DNA of 64,000 bases. Origin: Vreelandella zhaodongensis. GTDB taxonomy: Bacteria > Pseudomonadota > Gammaproteobacteria > Pseudomonadales > Halomonadaceae. Where the stretch lies: NCBI RefSeq assembly GCF_013415115.1, contig NZ_JACCDD010000004.1, positions 124,001 to 188,000 of the forward strand, read 5' to 3'. The notes under the pieces were generated by a model that saw only the letters and a program-made list of their open reading frames with translations, had not been told where the DNA came from and ran no database searches. Shown in pieces: positions 7,773 to 16,675 of the stretch (within the stretch, counting starts at the first letter, position 1; the number at the start of each line of letters is the position of its first letter). Made by a program: the position numbers and the translations under genes.

Positions 7773-7796
7773 TGGCTTAGACAGCCAGCCCTTTTT
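7770..7796 (+). terminator. Intrinsic terminator after first pirin gene
   Basis: GGCTGGC pairs with GCCAGCC across a seven-base loop and is followed by CTTTTT on the plus strand. Confidence 0.85.
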
Positions 7797-7805
7797 CGTT
7801 GCGAA

Positions 7806-8753
7806 TTAATTGCGATGCTGGCTAGGAAAGGGAATAAACTCGGCATCGTCCCCCGGCGGCAATTGAAACCGCCCATGCTCGAAGTCACCTTCCATCCACG
7901 CCTGCTTAGCAGCCTCTAATTTTTCCCGAGAAGATGCAACGAAGTTCCAGGAGATATAGCGTGGCCCATTGAGCGTTTCTCCACCCAGCAGCATCAGCCT
8001 AGCTCCGGTTTCGCCCGCTGTTACGGTAATAGGGTCACCAGGACGGAACACCATCATTCGTCCCGCATCGAAGGAATCCCCCGCAATGCTAACGCTACCC
8101 GACGTCACATAGATGCCCCTATCTTCATGGCCATCAGGCAAAGGAAGCTTAGCGCCTGGTTGGAGCACCGCATCCGCATAGAACATTTCCGAAAAGGTCT
8201 GTACTGGCGACCGCTCGCCCCAGGCAGTTCCCAGAATCAAGCGTACATCCTTGCCCTCGCCTTTAAGCATCGGCAGTGTTTCTTCGCCATGATGCTCAAA
8301 ACTGGCAGGCTTATCTTCATGAGCCTCAGGCAGTGCCACCCACGTCTGGATACCAAACAGGGAGTGCTTATTCTGACGTGTAGAAGGGCTAGTGCGTTCG
8401 GAGTGGGTCACGCCATTGCCAGCAACCATCCAATTGACGGCCCCAGGATAGATCATCTGATTAGTTCCTAGGCTGTCACGGTGCTGGAACTCTCCCTGGT
8501 ACAAGTATGTGACCGTGGCAAGTCCAATATGGGGATGAGGACGAACATCGATACCATCTTCACTAAGAAACTCAGCGGGTCCCATCTGATCGAAAAAAAT
8601 GAAGGGGCCAACCATTTGGCGCTTGGGCGCGGGAAGCGCACGCCGTACCTCAAAGCCACCCAGGTCGTGTGCACGAGGTACGATCAGTGTTTCAATATCG
8701 TGTAGATTGCCTGCAGAAGGACATTTGGGCTCAATATCGGGCATCCAACTCAT
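7806..8753 (-). CDS. Pirin family protein (second of two)
   Basis: The ATG at 8753 is preceded by GGAG, while a start at 8780 would add nine residues. The 315-residue bicupin has the pirin ligand set His73, His75 (RPHPHIG), His117 and Glu119 (VTHSER). The N-terminal cupin core is well kept, and the C-terminal cupin is present. It is convergent with the other pirin gene and downstream of a divergently oriented region containing the isochorismatase gene terminator. Function is probably redox or flavonoid dioxygenase-like, as for the family in general. The two pirins are clearly different proteins rather than a recent duplication. Confidence 0.88.
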   Translation of the reverse strand: MSWMPDIEPKCPSAGNLHDIETLIVPRAHDLGGFEVRRALPAPKRQMVGPFIFFDQMGPAEFLSEDGIDVRPHPHIGLATVTYLYQGEFQHRDSLGTNQMIYPGAVNWMVAGNGVTHSERTSPSTRQNKHSLFGIQTWVALPEAHEDKPASFEHHGEETLPMLKGEGKDVRLILGTAWGERSPVQTFSEMFYADAVLQPGAKLPLPDGHEDRGIYVTSGSVSIAGDSFDAGRMMVFRPGDPITVTAGETGARLMLLGGETLNGPRYISWNFVASSREKLEAAKQAWMEGDFEHGRFQLPPGDDAEFIPFPSQHRN

Positions 8754-8877
8754 AGGAATTTCTCCATCAATAATGGACAATTGGGTTGAAAATCACCGCA
8801 ATGGCGTCATCGATCGTTTGTTTTTACAAAGTAATTGATTAGCCAATAACTTGCCTTAAATTGATAACTCATCAGTA

Positions 8878-8908
8878 TTAAAAAACCGGAAGCTCACTCA
8901 CTTCCGGT
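8878..8908 (-). terminator. Intrinsic terminator of the isochorismatase-fold gene
   Basis: On the minus strand ACCGGAAG and CTTCCGGT form an 8-bp stem with an eight-base loop, followed by a run of six T residues. Confidence 0.88.
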
Positions 8909-8920
8909 CAAAAAAACGGC

Positions 8921-9556
8921 TTACTTCTTGTCAGAGGGCTTTGTCAGAGTACTGTAGCTATTCATTAAGTTACGATAGTCAGGGATATGATTTGAGAAGA
9001 GTGCTCCCAGGCCTTCGATATCGTTTCGCCAGTCGCGATGTAGCTCACAGGCTGTTCCAAACCATGTCATCAATTGCGCGCCTGCACGGCTCATGCGATC
9101 CCAAGCAGCATCACGGGTGAGTTCATTGAAGGTACCTGATGCATCAGTGATGACAAACACATCAAATTCTTCTTCAAGTGCGGAAAGTGTTGGGAAAGCC
9201 ACACACACTTCTGTCACCACCCCAGCAATAATTAGTTGTTTCTTGCCGGTAGCTTTTACAGCCTTCACGAAGTCCTCGTTATCCCAGGCATTAATTTGTC
9301 CGGGACGTGCGATGTAAGGCGCATCTGGAAACATCTCTTTTAACTCAGGCACCAGTGGTCCATTAGGCCCATTTTCAAAGCTCGTTGTAAGAATCGTTGG
9401 CAGCCCAAAGTACTTAGCCAAGTCCGCAAGCGCCAGTACATTATTTTTGAACCGGTCAGGATCAATATCACGAACCAAGGACAACAGCCCAGTTTGATGA
9501 TCTACTAAAAGAACAGCAGCATTATCTTTATCGAGACGAACATAGGGGTTAGCCAT
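8921..9556 (-). CDS. Isochorismatase-fold cysteine hydrolase (YcaC-like)
   Basis: The 211-residue protein matches the YcaC branch of the isochorismatase superfamily, cytoplasmic cysteine hydrolases of mostly unknown substrate. Asp19 (LLVDHQ) and Cys118 (GVVTEVCVAF, preceded by the usual cis-peptide region) are the expected catalytic residues; Arg84 occupies the region where related enzymes carry a catalytic basic residue. AAGGAG precedes the ATG at a good distance. The gene is divergent from the LysR regulator at 9706, with about 150 bases between them, so that regulator probably controls it (inference). Confidence 0.88.
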   Translation of the reverse strand: MANPYVRLDKDNAAVLLVDHQTGLLSLVRDIDPDRFKNNVLALADLAKYFGLPTILTTSFENGPNGPLVPELKEMFPDAPYIARPGQINAWDNEDFVKAVKATGKKQLIIAGVVTEVCVAFPTLSALEEEFDVFVITDASGTFNELTRDAAWDRMSRAGAQLMTWFGTACELHRDWRNDIEGLGALFSNHIPDYRNLMNSYSTLTKPSDKK

Positions 9557-9705
9557 GACGCACTCCTTTTATCTATTAGACTGATTGAGCTTTGGAAAAA
9601 TGAAGTTCTAACATGTGCTTCCACATGACATATAGAGTGTAGTATTTCGCTTACTTGATGATTAGATGAGAAATTAAGACACAGCGTTGCATAGGGAGAA
9701 CGCAC

Positions 9706-10617
9706 ATGGCAGCTCCTAACCTGAATGACCTTTATTATTTTGTAAAAGTAGTCGACCACGGAGGTTTTTCTCCGGCGGGCCGTGCGTTGGGTATTGCCAA
9801 ATCTAAGTTAAGCAGGCGGGTAGGGGCGTTAGAGAATCAGCTTAACGTGCGGCTAATGCACCGCTCGACTCGCCACCTCACGCTCACCGATGTTGGCCAA
9901 CGCTACTACCAGCACTGCAAAGCCATGCTTGTGGAAGCTGAAGCGGCCCAGCAGTTCATCGAAGAAACCAAACAAGTCCCCTGTGGCACTATCCGTATAA
10001 GTTGCCCCACTGGGCTATTGAGCTTTCACGTTAGCGCAATGCTGGCGGATTTTATGGCGCTCTACCCAGATGTCCAGGTACATTTGGAGGGCACTAACCG
10101 CCGTATTGACCCGTTTGTTGAAGGCTTTGATATTGCGCTCCGCGCCCGTCCCTTTCCTTTGGAAGACAGCGAGCTTGTTTTGAAGGTATTGTCGGATCGC
10201 GGGCAGTGCTTAGTGGCAAGCCCAACACTTATTGAACAGCACGGTATGCCATCAACACCTGACGACCTTTGCAAAATGCCTAGTTTAAGCAGAGCAAGAC
10301 CTGAGGAAGCGCACGTATGGCATCTACAGCGTGACGATGAAGAATGCCGAATCCAACACTCGCCACGATTTATTACCACCGATATGACCGCGCTTTATAG
10401 AGCAGCACTGGCAAGCGTTGGTGTGGTGCAACTCCCAAGTTTAATGCTAGGCGATTCGTTGACCTCAAATAAGCTGGTGCAAGTATTACCTGAATGGGCA
10501 CCACGCAGAGAAGTCATCCACGCTGTTTATCCCTCCCGCCGAGGTTTACTTCCCGCAGTAAGGGCGCTGCTTGATTTCTTAGCCGAGCGCTATGCGGCAA
10601 TGCGTATTGAACACTGA
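9706..10617 (+). CDS. LysR-family transcriptional regulator
   Basis: A complete 303-residue LysR-type regulator. The winged HTH lies at about residues 5-65 (LNDLYYFVKVVDHGGFSPAGRAL with SKLSRRV as the recognition-helix region), followed by the effector-binding domain from about residue 95. GGGAG precedes the ATG. LysR regulators commonly control a divergent neighbour, here the YcaC-like hydrolase at 8921-9556, across an intergenic region of about 150 bases. The effector is unknown. Confidence 0.92.
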   Translation: MAAPNLNDLYYFVKVVDHGGFSPAGRALGIAKSKLSRRVGALENQLNVRLMHRSTRHLTLTDVGQRYYQHCKAMLVEAEAAQQFIEETKQVPCGTIRISCPTGLLSFHVSAMLADFMALYPDVQVHLEGTNRRIDPFVEGFDIALRARPFPLEDSELVLKVLSDRGQCLVASPTLIEQHGMPSTPDDLCKMPSLSRARPEEAHVWHLQRDDEECRIQHSPRFITTDMTALYRAALASVGVVQLPSLMLGDSLTSNKLVQVLPEWAPRREVIHAVYPSRRGLLPAVRALLDFLAERYAAMRIEH

Positions 10618-10626
10618 TGCAAGGCA

Positions 10627-11178
10627 TCATCTCTCCATATCCCCCAGGCGGTTTAGCGACTCATCGTATAGCGCTACTAGCAGTAGCTCGCCATGGTCAT
10701 TGACTCGAAACTGACCATAGCGGGCGGGCTCAAAACGCTCGGCGTGGCCTTCCTGAAAGAAAAATGCATCCGTAGCAAAGCGCACGTTCCCATTGCGTAA
10801 CCGGTAGCGTAAGCGCCTCTCGTCGTCGTCCAGCGAGCGGCCATCATCCAGGCGCTGAAAGTGGGCAATGGAGAATTCATCCAAACGAACCACCACGCTT
10901 CCGTTGGCTACCGCTTGTATGGCATTGCTACCCGTTGCTTCCGCCGCGTGTCGATCAATCGCACGCTGCATGCGAATTCGGTCAGCCAGTGCGAAGCTCA
11001 GTGCCATGTAATCGCCCTGTATTAATGAACGCGGGTCAACTGGCGCGAGCTCCAAATAAACGATCTCACCATCGGCTAAATGGTGCTCTTTCTGCCAAAT
11101 GGCCCAATTAACCACCGCCAGTACAAGAAACGCAGCGGCAATGACTACCCAGCGGTTTCGCTTCGTATTAGCCCTCAT
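10627..11178 (-). CDS. GDYXXLXY-domain membrane-anchored protein
   Basis: A 183-residue protein with one N-terminal transmembrane segment (about residues 11-27) and the hallmark sequence QGDYMALSFAL near residue 54, which defines the GDYXXLXY family of unknown function. It is the last gene of a three-gene operon with DUF4401 and DUF2157 proteins; its ATG overlaps the DUF4401 stop by four bases (ATGA) and has GGAAAGGAG just upstream. The trio is a recurrent set in proteobacteria, so the products probably work as one membrane complex. The biochemical role is not known. Confidence 0.87.
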   Translation of the reverse strand: MRANTKRNRWVVIAAAFLVLAVVNWAIWQKEHHLADGEIVYLELAPVDPRSLIQGDYMALSFALADRIRMQRAIDRHAAEATGSNAIQAVANGSVVVRLDEFSIAHFQRLDDGRSLDDDERRLRYRLRNGNVRFATDAFFFQEGHAERFEPARYGQFRVNDHGELLLVALYDESLNRLGDMER

Positions 11179-12248
11179 TGGTCACTCCTTTCCGCAGGTT
11201 TGAGCGACCTTAACCACCGCCGCAACACCCAACGTAGTGCCAGCAGCGAACTGCCCATCACGAACAGTAGTAACGCCTTGATTAACAGCGTGACATCCAG
11301 CCAGTAGTAATAACTGCTCACCGCAAGCAATAGAAGTAAAATACCGCTCGCCATAAGCTTCCGATGACTAATGGCGAATCCCAGCAACAACACCGTAATT
11401 CCCGCGCCAAGCCCCGGCACATAAACGGATACCACCGCTACGGCAGCGATCGCGCCATAAATAGCCAAGCGCTCCCCCATGGCAGGCTGAGAGTGCTGGT
11501 GTAGTACCGTATGAATGACATATAGCAGCGCCAGCGCCTCCAGCAGAGCACTCAGCCAGCTAGCAGCCCATGGCCCCAACCACACAACGGGCGAGTGATG
11601 ACTAACCCAAGAGGACTCTCCTGAAAGCACAACCCCCTGAAACAATAGCAAGCCCACTAACAAACCAGCGCACCACGCCTGAACCATTTTTATACGCTCA
11701 GGCCAGCGATATTCATTCAGCCAGAGCAACGTAAGCGCCAACAGCACCAGCCCAATAGCCACCTGCTCAAGCTCATTGCTAGCTAGCGCCATATAGAGCG
11801 CCAGACTTGCCAAAAAAGCAGAAAAACTGCGATGCACTTGGCTGGGCATTATCAGTGCCAACACGCACTGTAGGCCAAGTAATGCCCACCATAAGTAAGT
11901 GACACCCGACAACATTTCTACCACTGCCCAAGCCACTAGCAGCTGCCCTGCCAAGCTAAACACCAGTGCCATGTGTTCAAGCACATCGCTTTGCGTTGTG
12001 CGTAGCAGAGCAAACGCCCCCCCTATCAAAATGCCCCCTACCACTAGGGAAGCCACTGCGCTCTCGGCCACAAAAATCACGCCCATTGCGATAAAGCCCA
12101 ACAAAAATAGCGCCGCCAACCAGCCAGAAAACGCCTGCAGTGCCCGCACAAACCAAGGTGATTCCAACGGCGCCGTTGATGAAGGCTCGTTGAGCACAAC
12201 TCCCGCTTGGGCTAGCCGCTGTTTGAATGCATCAACGGGGCGATTCAT
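11175..12248 (-). CDS. DUF4401 integral membrane protein
   Basis: The start at 12248 is chosen because it overlaps the upstream DUF2157 stop (ATGA) and has AAGG at suitable distance; a start at 12281 would add 11 residues. The 357-residue product has roughly ten hydrophobic segments, beginning near residue 45, and matches DUF4401. It is the middle gene of the DUF2157-DUF4401-GDYXXLXY operon and overlaps both neighbours by four bases, which points to tight stoichiometric coupling. Function is unknown. Confidence 0.85.
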   Translation of the reverse strand: MNRPVDAFKQRLAQAGVVLNEPSSTAPLESPWFVRALQAFSGWLAALFLLGFIAMGVIFVAESAVASLVVGGILIGGAFALLRTTQSDVLEHMALVFSLAGQLLVAWAVVEMLSGVTYLWWALLGLQCVLALIMPSQVHRSFSAFLASLALYMALASNELEQVAIGLVLLALTLLWLNEYRWPERIKMVQAWCAGLLVGLLLFQGVVLSGESSWVSHHSPVVWLGPWAASWLSALLEALALLYVIHTVLHQHSQPAMGERLAIYGAIAAVAVVSVYVPGLGAGITVLLLGFAISHRKLMASGILLLLLAVSSYYYWLDVTLLIKALLLFVMGSSLLALRWVLRRWLRSLKPAERSDQ

Positions 12249-13216
12249 GACGCTACCTTTGCATTTAATCGTTTTAGCCATGCCACCGATAACGCCCCCA
12301 TAGCGAAGACAGCACCCGCAACTATCAGCAGACTCTCAGCATGCCAGGTTTCCCAAAACACATAACGAACAAGCAGTAATGTCGTCACCGTAATTGCCGA
12401 AACACAGCCACCCGCCAGCATAAACAAATCAAGCCGCCAGTGGCGGTAAACGCCATACAGCGCAGCCAGCCACAACGGGTACATCACCATAATCGGCTCG
12501 CCCCCTTGGCCTTCCCCGGCTATCCATCCCATCATCAGCAGCGTCATTGGCACACCACCCCCAAGTGCCAACAGACAAATCGCCCAGCGTCCTGGCCATC
12601 CTCGCCGCTGTGCGCCCCACTCCCACACAATCTGCGCAGCAATATTGATGAATACAATTCCCCACAAGCCAGCATCACTGGTGATAAACACACTGCCAAA
12701 GATACCACCCCAGGTGCTTATGTAGAGCCATACTGCCAAATTCAAAAGCCCAACCCACAACACCCACAAGGCATCAAAGCGCGCTACCCACACCCAAGGC
12801 AGTGCGAGCAGCGCCCAAATGAAGAACAGCTGCCACGGATCAGCGCCGGTTTGGTATACCTGACCAACCAGCCCCAACAGTACCCCCACCAACAGAAACG
12901 CCACGGTTAGCGCCACTCGAAAAAGCAATACGCTAGCGCTGCCCCACACCGCAATGCCCGCCGCCAACACCAGAGCGGCTTGCACTAACGCAAAGCGTGG
13001 CAGGCGGCCCATGTCCGACCAATTGAAAGCTACAAAAAATAGCACTGCGCAGGCTAGTGCCAAGCCACCCAGCCACAGCAACAACCGGTCAATCAACAGC
13101 GCCCAAGCACGGGGCGGCGGATGCAACCCAGCCGCCTTAACCGCTAACGACACATGCTCAGGGGGTATCACCCCCTGCTCAATTAACGACATGAGTTTAC
13201 GGCGCTTGGTGGCCAT
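12245..13216 (-). CDS. DUF2157 integral membrane protein
   Basis: The 323-residue protein has a soluble N-terminal segment (residues 1-40, including EQGVIPPEH, typical of DUF2157) and then about nine transmembrane helices. AGGAACTTCC precedes the ATG. It is the first gene of the three-gene operon; the promoter should lie in the 165 bases before it, which it shares with the divergent barrel gene at 13382. Function is unknown. Confidence 0.87.
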   Translation of the reverse strand: MATKRRKLMSLIEQGVIPPEHVSLAVKAAGLHPPPRAWALLIDRLLLWLGGLALACAVLFFVAFNWSDMGRLPRFALVQAALVLAAGIAVWGSASVLLFRVALTVAFLLVGVLLGLVGQVYQTGADPWQLFFIWALLALPWVWVARFDALWVLWVGLLNLAVWLYISTWGGIFGSVFITSDAGLWGIVFINIAAQIVWEWGAQRRGWPGRWAICLLALGGGVPMTLLMMGWIAGEGQGGEPIMVMYPLWLAALYGVYRHWRLDLFMLAGGCVSAITVTTLLLVRYVFWETWHAESLLIVAGAVFAMGALSVAWLKRLNAKVAS

Positions 13217-13381
13217 GGAAGTTCCTTTTTGAGTATTGTTAAATTATTGCCTCTCAGGCACCTGAACTCAAAAATAAAGGTGGTGCCCTTACCGCTCCGC
13301 ATCCTCTCTCTGCCCCCAGGGCCAGAGACACCAGTGATACATTATGGCTAATATGAAGATACCCCCATAAGGATAATGACG

Positions 13382-14122
13382 ATGCCCAACGCCCGCTTAC
13401 TTATTGCCTCAGTTGGCTTCTTAGCCGCAGGCTTTGCCGCCAATACCCACGCGCAAGACGACTCTTGGCGTTTCCAGCTAACCCCCTATGTGTGGATGAC
13501 TGGCCTAGCTGGTGACGTGCGACCACTCGCCAACTCCCCAACGATCAGTACCTCGCGCTCTTTTAGTGATGTATTGAGTGATCTGGAAGGTGCGCTGTTT
13601 ATGGCCGGCAGCGCCCGTAAAGACCGCTGGGTGTTGTTTGGAGATATGACCTGGGCATCACTTAGCCATGACGGTACGCTGATGCCCGGCGTTGCGGTAG
13701 AAGGTAACCTACGCCAACGCTCACTAACCGCATCTGCTGGCTACCAAGTGCTCCGCTCACCAACCCAGCGCCTAGATTTATTAGCAGGCGCACGCGCTTG
13801 GCGGATAGAAGCCGATGTGAGTGTGCCTGCCTTAGGTGCTAGCGCCAGTCACACTGAGCGCTGGGTAGACCCACTCTTAGCCGCTCGACTACGTTCAACG
13901 TGGACACCTAAGTGGTCAACGTTAGTGCATGTTGATAGCGGCGGTTTCGGCATAGGTGCCAGTAGCACTTGGCAAGCTGTTGCCACCGCAAATTACCAGG
14001 TAAGTGATGCGCTTCACCTGTCAGCAGGCTTTCGGCACTTGGCAATCGACCGCGACAAAAACGGCACCCGCATTGATGTGTCAATGAGTGGCCCCCTGAT
14101 CGGCGCCACCTGGATGTTTTAG
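13382..14122 (+). CDS. Outer-membrane beta-barrel protein
   Basis: The ATG at 13382 has AAGGA eight bases upstream; an ATG two codons earlier lies too close to that site. The 246-residue precursor has a signal peptide ending in THAQ|DD. The mature part shows alternating short strands rich in aromatic and small residues and ends in a terminal aromatic residue (WMF), the hallmark of outer-membrane proteins that the Bam machinery assembles. No specific porin or receptor family was recognised. It is divergent from the DUF2157 operon. Confidence 0.75.
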   Translation: MPNARLLIASVGFLAAGFAANTHAQDDSWRFQLTPYVWMTGLAGDVRPLANSPTISTSRSFSDVLSDLEGALFMAGSARKDRWVLFGDMTWASLSHDGTLMPGVAVEGNLRQRSLTASAGYQVLRSPTQRLDLLAGARAWRIEADVSVPALGASASHTERWVDPLLAARLRSTWTPKWSTLVHVDSGGFGIGASSTWQAVATANYQVSDALHLSAGFRHLAIDRDKNGTRIDVSMSGPLIGATWMF

Positions 14123-14177
14123 TATCACGTGTTCAGTAACATGACGTCCTAGTTAGCACTGCGGCTAAACTTGAGTG

Positions 14178-14930
14178 CTAACGCTTTTTCTGGAACGCAT
14201 CACTTAATGCTGCCGCTAAAATCCCTGTGGGCATCGCGATGATTCCGATGCCCGCCACTGCCGTTAAGCCCGCAAAAAATTTGCCTAACCCAGTGATAGG
14301 AACCATATCGCCATATCCCACCGTCGTCAGTGTAGTAACACTCCACCACAGCACACGTGGCACGCTGCCAAACGCATCAGGTTGGGCTGATGCCTCCGCC
14401 AAATAAAGGCAGAAAGAAGAAAGTAGCAGCAATAACATCGCCAGACCCGCACTCAACCACAGCTCATGAGAACGAGACTTCAGCGCCTCTGCCAGCGCTA
14501 CCCAAGCTTGGCTGAATCTACCTAAACGGGTTAGCCGCAGCATTAACCCCAAACGCAACAGGCGTAGTAAAAAGCCATTGTTTTGAACCATCGCGCCAAG
14601 GAAATAAGGCAAAATCGCCAGTAAATCCACCAAGGCCCAAAACGAAAACACATAGCGCAACCGGCCTCTTACCCCGCGATAACGAGGGTCTTCACCGACA
14701 ACATACAGGCGCAATAAATACTCACCGATAAAGATCACCACAAACACGGTTTCTAACGTAGGAAAAAGGCGTGGTGAAAGCGCCCGCAGCATTGGCTCCG
14801 TTTCCAAAATAGCCACAAGCGATGCCAGCAAAATTAGCACGCAGATAACTCTATTAATGGTCGAAAGCCCCTGACGCAGGTGCGTCTCTAAGGCTAGCTC
14901 TCGGTATAATTCAGCTCTGTTTATGTTCAT
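14178..14930 (-). CDS. Voltage-gated potassium-channel-like ion transporter
   Basis: A 250-residue six-helix ion channel. Helix S4 carries regularly spaced arginines (LLRLLRLGLMLRLTRLGR, residues about 121-138), and the pore has the selectivity filter TTVGYGD. After the pore one more helix is followed by a short cytoplasmic tail. The layout is that of Kv-type bacterial potassium channels. Potassium handling is important in halophiles, but selectivity and gating are inferred from motifs only. A second, different channel of this class is at 49184-50068. Confidence 0.9.
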   Translation of the reverse strand: MNINRAELYRELALETHLRQGLSTINRVICVLILLASLVAILETEPMLRALSPRLFPTLETVFVVIFIGEYLLRLYVVGEDPRYRGVRGRLRYVFSFWALVDLLAILPYFLGAMVQNNGFLLRLLRLGLMLRLTRLGRFSQAWVALAEALKSRSHELWLSAGLAMLLLLLSSFCLYLAEASAQPDAFGSVPRVLWWSVTTLTTVGYGDMVPITGLGKFFAGLTAVAGIGIIAMPTGILAAALSDAFQKKR

Positions 14931-14962
14931 TTTTAAAAAAACTTATTAGTGGGTACAGCGAC

Positions 14963-15991
14963 CTAAAACCCTAGCAGCCGCCTACGCATAGGGCGAATAG
15001 AAAACAGTACCAATACGCCTAAAGCCAGCCATTCAACAGACGCGGGCAACAGTTCCTGAACCTGGCTCGCCTGTTGAACAGGATCCCATCCCGTCATTGC
15101 CAGCCCTTGGTCAAGCACCCAGCCTATCAACACCGTCACCAGCAGAATGCTACCCAGATAAACCGCCAATGCTTGGCTGCCAAACTCCCGACGCAGAATG
15201 GCCAAAGTTGCCAGGCTCGTCACAGGGCCAGCAAGTAGAAAGACTAACGCCATCCCCGGTGAAATGCCCGCCAATAGTAAACCAGCAGCCACCGGGGTAG
15301 CTGCGGTAGCACAGATATACAGAGGAATACCAATGACAGCCATGAGCAGTAGCGCCAATAAACCACCTGAAAATCCCACTAGAGCTTCTGGCGACACGAA
15401 AGTCACCAATACACCCGCTAGTAATAAACCGGCAAACATCCAACGGCTAATGTCATCCAATAAATCACTAAAGGCATACTTCAATCCTGCGATTACCCCT
15501 GTTGACTCAGTGGCATGTGCGTTAGCGTTGCCATCGCCACAGCCTTTTGATGCACAGCAACTGCTAGCAGGGGGGCTTTTCGGCAGTGCCGTTTGGCCAG
15601 TAAAGCCCACTAAGATGCCTGTCACTATCGCGGTTACCAACGCTCCCAGCACTCGCGCCAGCGCCATTAATGGGCCTAGTAGCACACTGGTGATCAGCAT
15701 GGAATCCACCCCGACGCCGGGGGTGCTGATCAGAAAAGACGTGGTTGGCCCACGACCCGCCCCACCACGATGCAGCGCCAGCGCAGTGGGAATCGCCCCG
15801 CAGGAACACAGCGGCAGCGGCATACCAATCACCGCTGCCCGCGTAATACTTCCTACTCCCCGCCCGCCCATCCAGCGCTGCAGCAAAGACTCCGGCATTA
15901 ACGCCTTAATTAACCCCGCAATCACCAACCCCAGCATTAACCAAGGCGCGGCACTTAGCGCAATACTCAACAGCTCATTAATCAGCTTCAT
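14963..15991 (-). CDS. SO_0444-type Cu/Zn efflux permease
   Basis: The 342-residue permease (ATG at 15991; a GTG precedes it) has eight to ten transmembrane helices and the motif PLPLCSCG near residue 60, typical of the DUF318/SO_0444 metal efflux permeases. A cytoplasmic loop near residue 145 carries a cysteine cluster (SSCCASKGC) suited to metal binding. It is divergent from a ZntR-like MerR regulator, and the promoter between them has the 19-bp spacer of MerR-activated genes. It most likely exports zinc, copper, cadmium or lead when these are in excess. Confidence 0.88.
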   Translation of the reverse strand: MKLINELLSIALSAAPWLMLGLVIAGLIKALMPESLLQRWMGGRGVGSITRAAVIGMPLPLCSCGAIPTALALHRGGAGRGPTTSFLISTPGVGVDSMLITSVLLGPLMALARVLGALVTAIVTGILVGFTGQTALPKSPPASSCCASKGCGDGNANAHATESTGVIAGLKYAFSDLLDDISRWMFAGLLLAGVLVTFVSPEALVGFSGGLLALLLMAVIGIPLYICATAATPVAAGLLLAGISPGMALVFLLAGPVTSLATLAILRREFGSQALAVYLGSILLVTVLIGWVLDQGLAMTGWDPVQQASQVQELLPASVEWLALGVLVLFSIRPMRRRLLGF

Positions 15992-16029
15992 CACCGGTTA
16001 CCTGCTTGTTAACCAACAGAGTAACGACT

Positions 16030-16060
16030 AGCCTAAACCCTGTAATCGTTACAAGGTCAA
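16030..16060 (-). promoter_or_regulatory. MerR-type promoter with 19-bp spacer and internal operator
   Basis: On the minus strand TTGACC (16060-16055) and TAGGCT (16035-16030) are separated by 19 bases, the over-long spacing that MerR regulators correct. An interrupted palindrome ACCCTGTA-N5-TACAAGGT (16037-16057) lies in the spacer. It faces the efflux permease gene. Confidence 0.88.
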
Positions 16061-16064
16061 GCCG

Positions 16065-16508
16065 ATGAAGCGCCACTATCGTATTGGAGAAGTTGCCACC
16101 CGAACCGGATGCTCACCGGAAAGCATTCGCCACTATGAAAAGCTAGGGTTACTGACCCCGCCGCAGCGGGGTGAGCAAGGCTATCGGTTTTACGATCAGG
16201 CGGCGCTGGAACGCATTGGCTTTATTCGCCATGGCCGCAGCCTGGGGCTAGACCTGCACAGCATTCAAGAGCTGTTAGCACTTTCTGACAACCCAGATAC
16301 CGACTGCACCGCCGCTGATGACATTGCCAGCCGCCATCTACAACATATAGAAGAACGCATCGCTGCCTTACAAGCACTGGCAGGCGAACTGCGCCAAGTG
16401 GTTCACCAATGCCGCGGCGGCAAAGCGGCCAACTGCCGCATTATTAAAACGCTTTATGACCACCAGCCCACCTGCAGCGAGCGAGGTTGTGGCGACGTGA
16501 AGGCGTAA
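16065..16508 (+). CDS. MerR-family metal-responsive regulator (ZntR/CadR/PbrR type)
   Basis: A 147-residue MerR protein. The HTH occupies about residues 4-70 (IGEVATRTGCSPESIRHYEK), followed by a dimerisation helix. Cysteines 81, 116, 124, 137 and 142 match the metal-binding cysteines of ZntR-like sensors (first of the second helix, then C-x7-C and a C-terminal pair). It probably senses Zn, Cd or Pb and activates the divergent permease. Its start lies only eight bases from the operator, so the ribosome-binding AAGG is within the operator itself and its own promoter must lie further upstream. Confidence 0.92.
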   Translation: MKRHYRIGEVATRTGCSPESIRHYEKLGLLTPPQRGEQGYRFYDQAALERIGFIRHGRSLGLDLHSIQELLALSDNPDTDCTAADDIASRHLQHIEERIAALQALAGELRQVVHQCRGGKAANCRIIKTLYDHQPTCSERGCGDVKA

Positions 16509-16610
16509 GCGGCAGCTCTCGGTAGCATCCATTGTCGTGCCCCCGTCGGCGACGACTATGTCACGTCAAGAAACTCGCCTAGGAGGTTGCTTGTCGGCGT
16601 GAATATTATG

Positions 16611-16626
16611 TTATGTTATAACATAA
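16611..16626 (+). promoter_or_regulatory. Zur-box-like perfect palindrome before cysS
   Basis: TTATGTTATAACATAA is a perfect 16-bp palindrome with the TGTTATAACA core of gammaproteobacterial Zur operators. It lies 50 bases before the cysS start, where it could block the promoter when zinc is sufficient. Confidence 0.7.
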
Positions 16627-16675
16627 TCAAAAGATGAACGAGCCAGCTAGCCAAGCACGACACCATAGGAACAAG

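Noticed and set aside
8921-10617. Isochorismatase-fold gene as a siderophore biosynthesis gene
   Set aside because: Sequence is of the YcaC branch and no siderophore genes are nearby.
15198-16031. 277-codon plus-strand frame opposite the efflux permease gene
   Set aside because: Antisense shadow rich in Pro/Ala/Ser, and it runs into the MerR promoter region.
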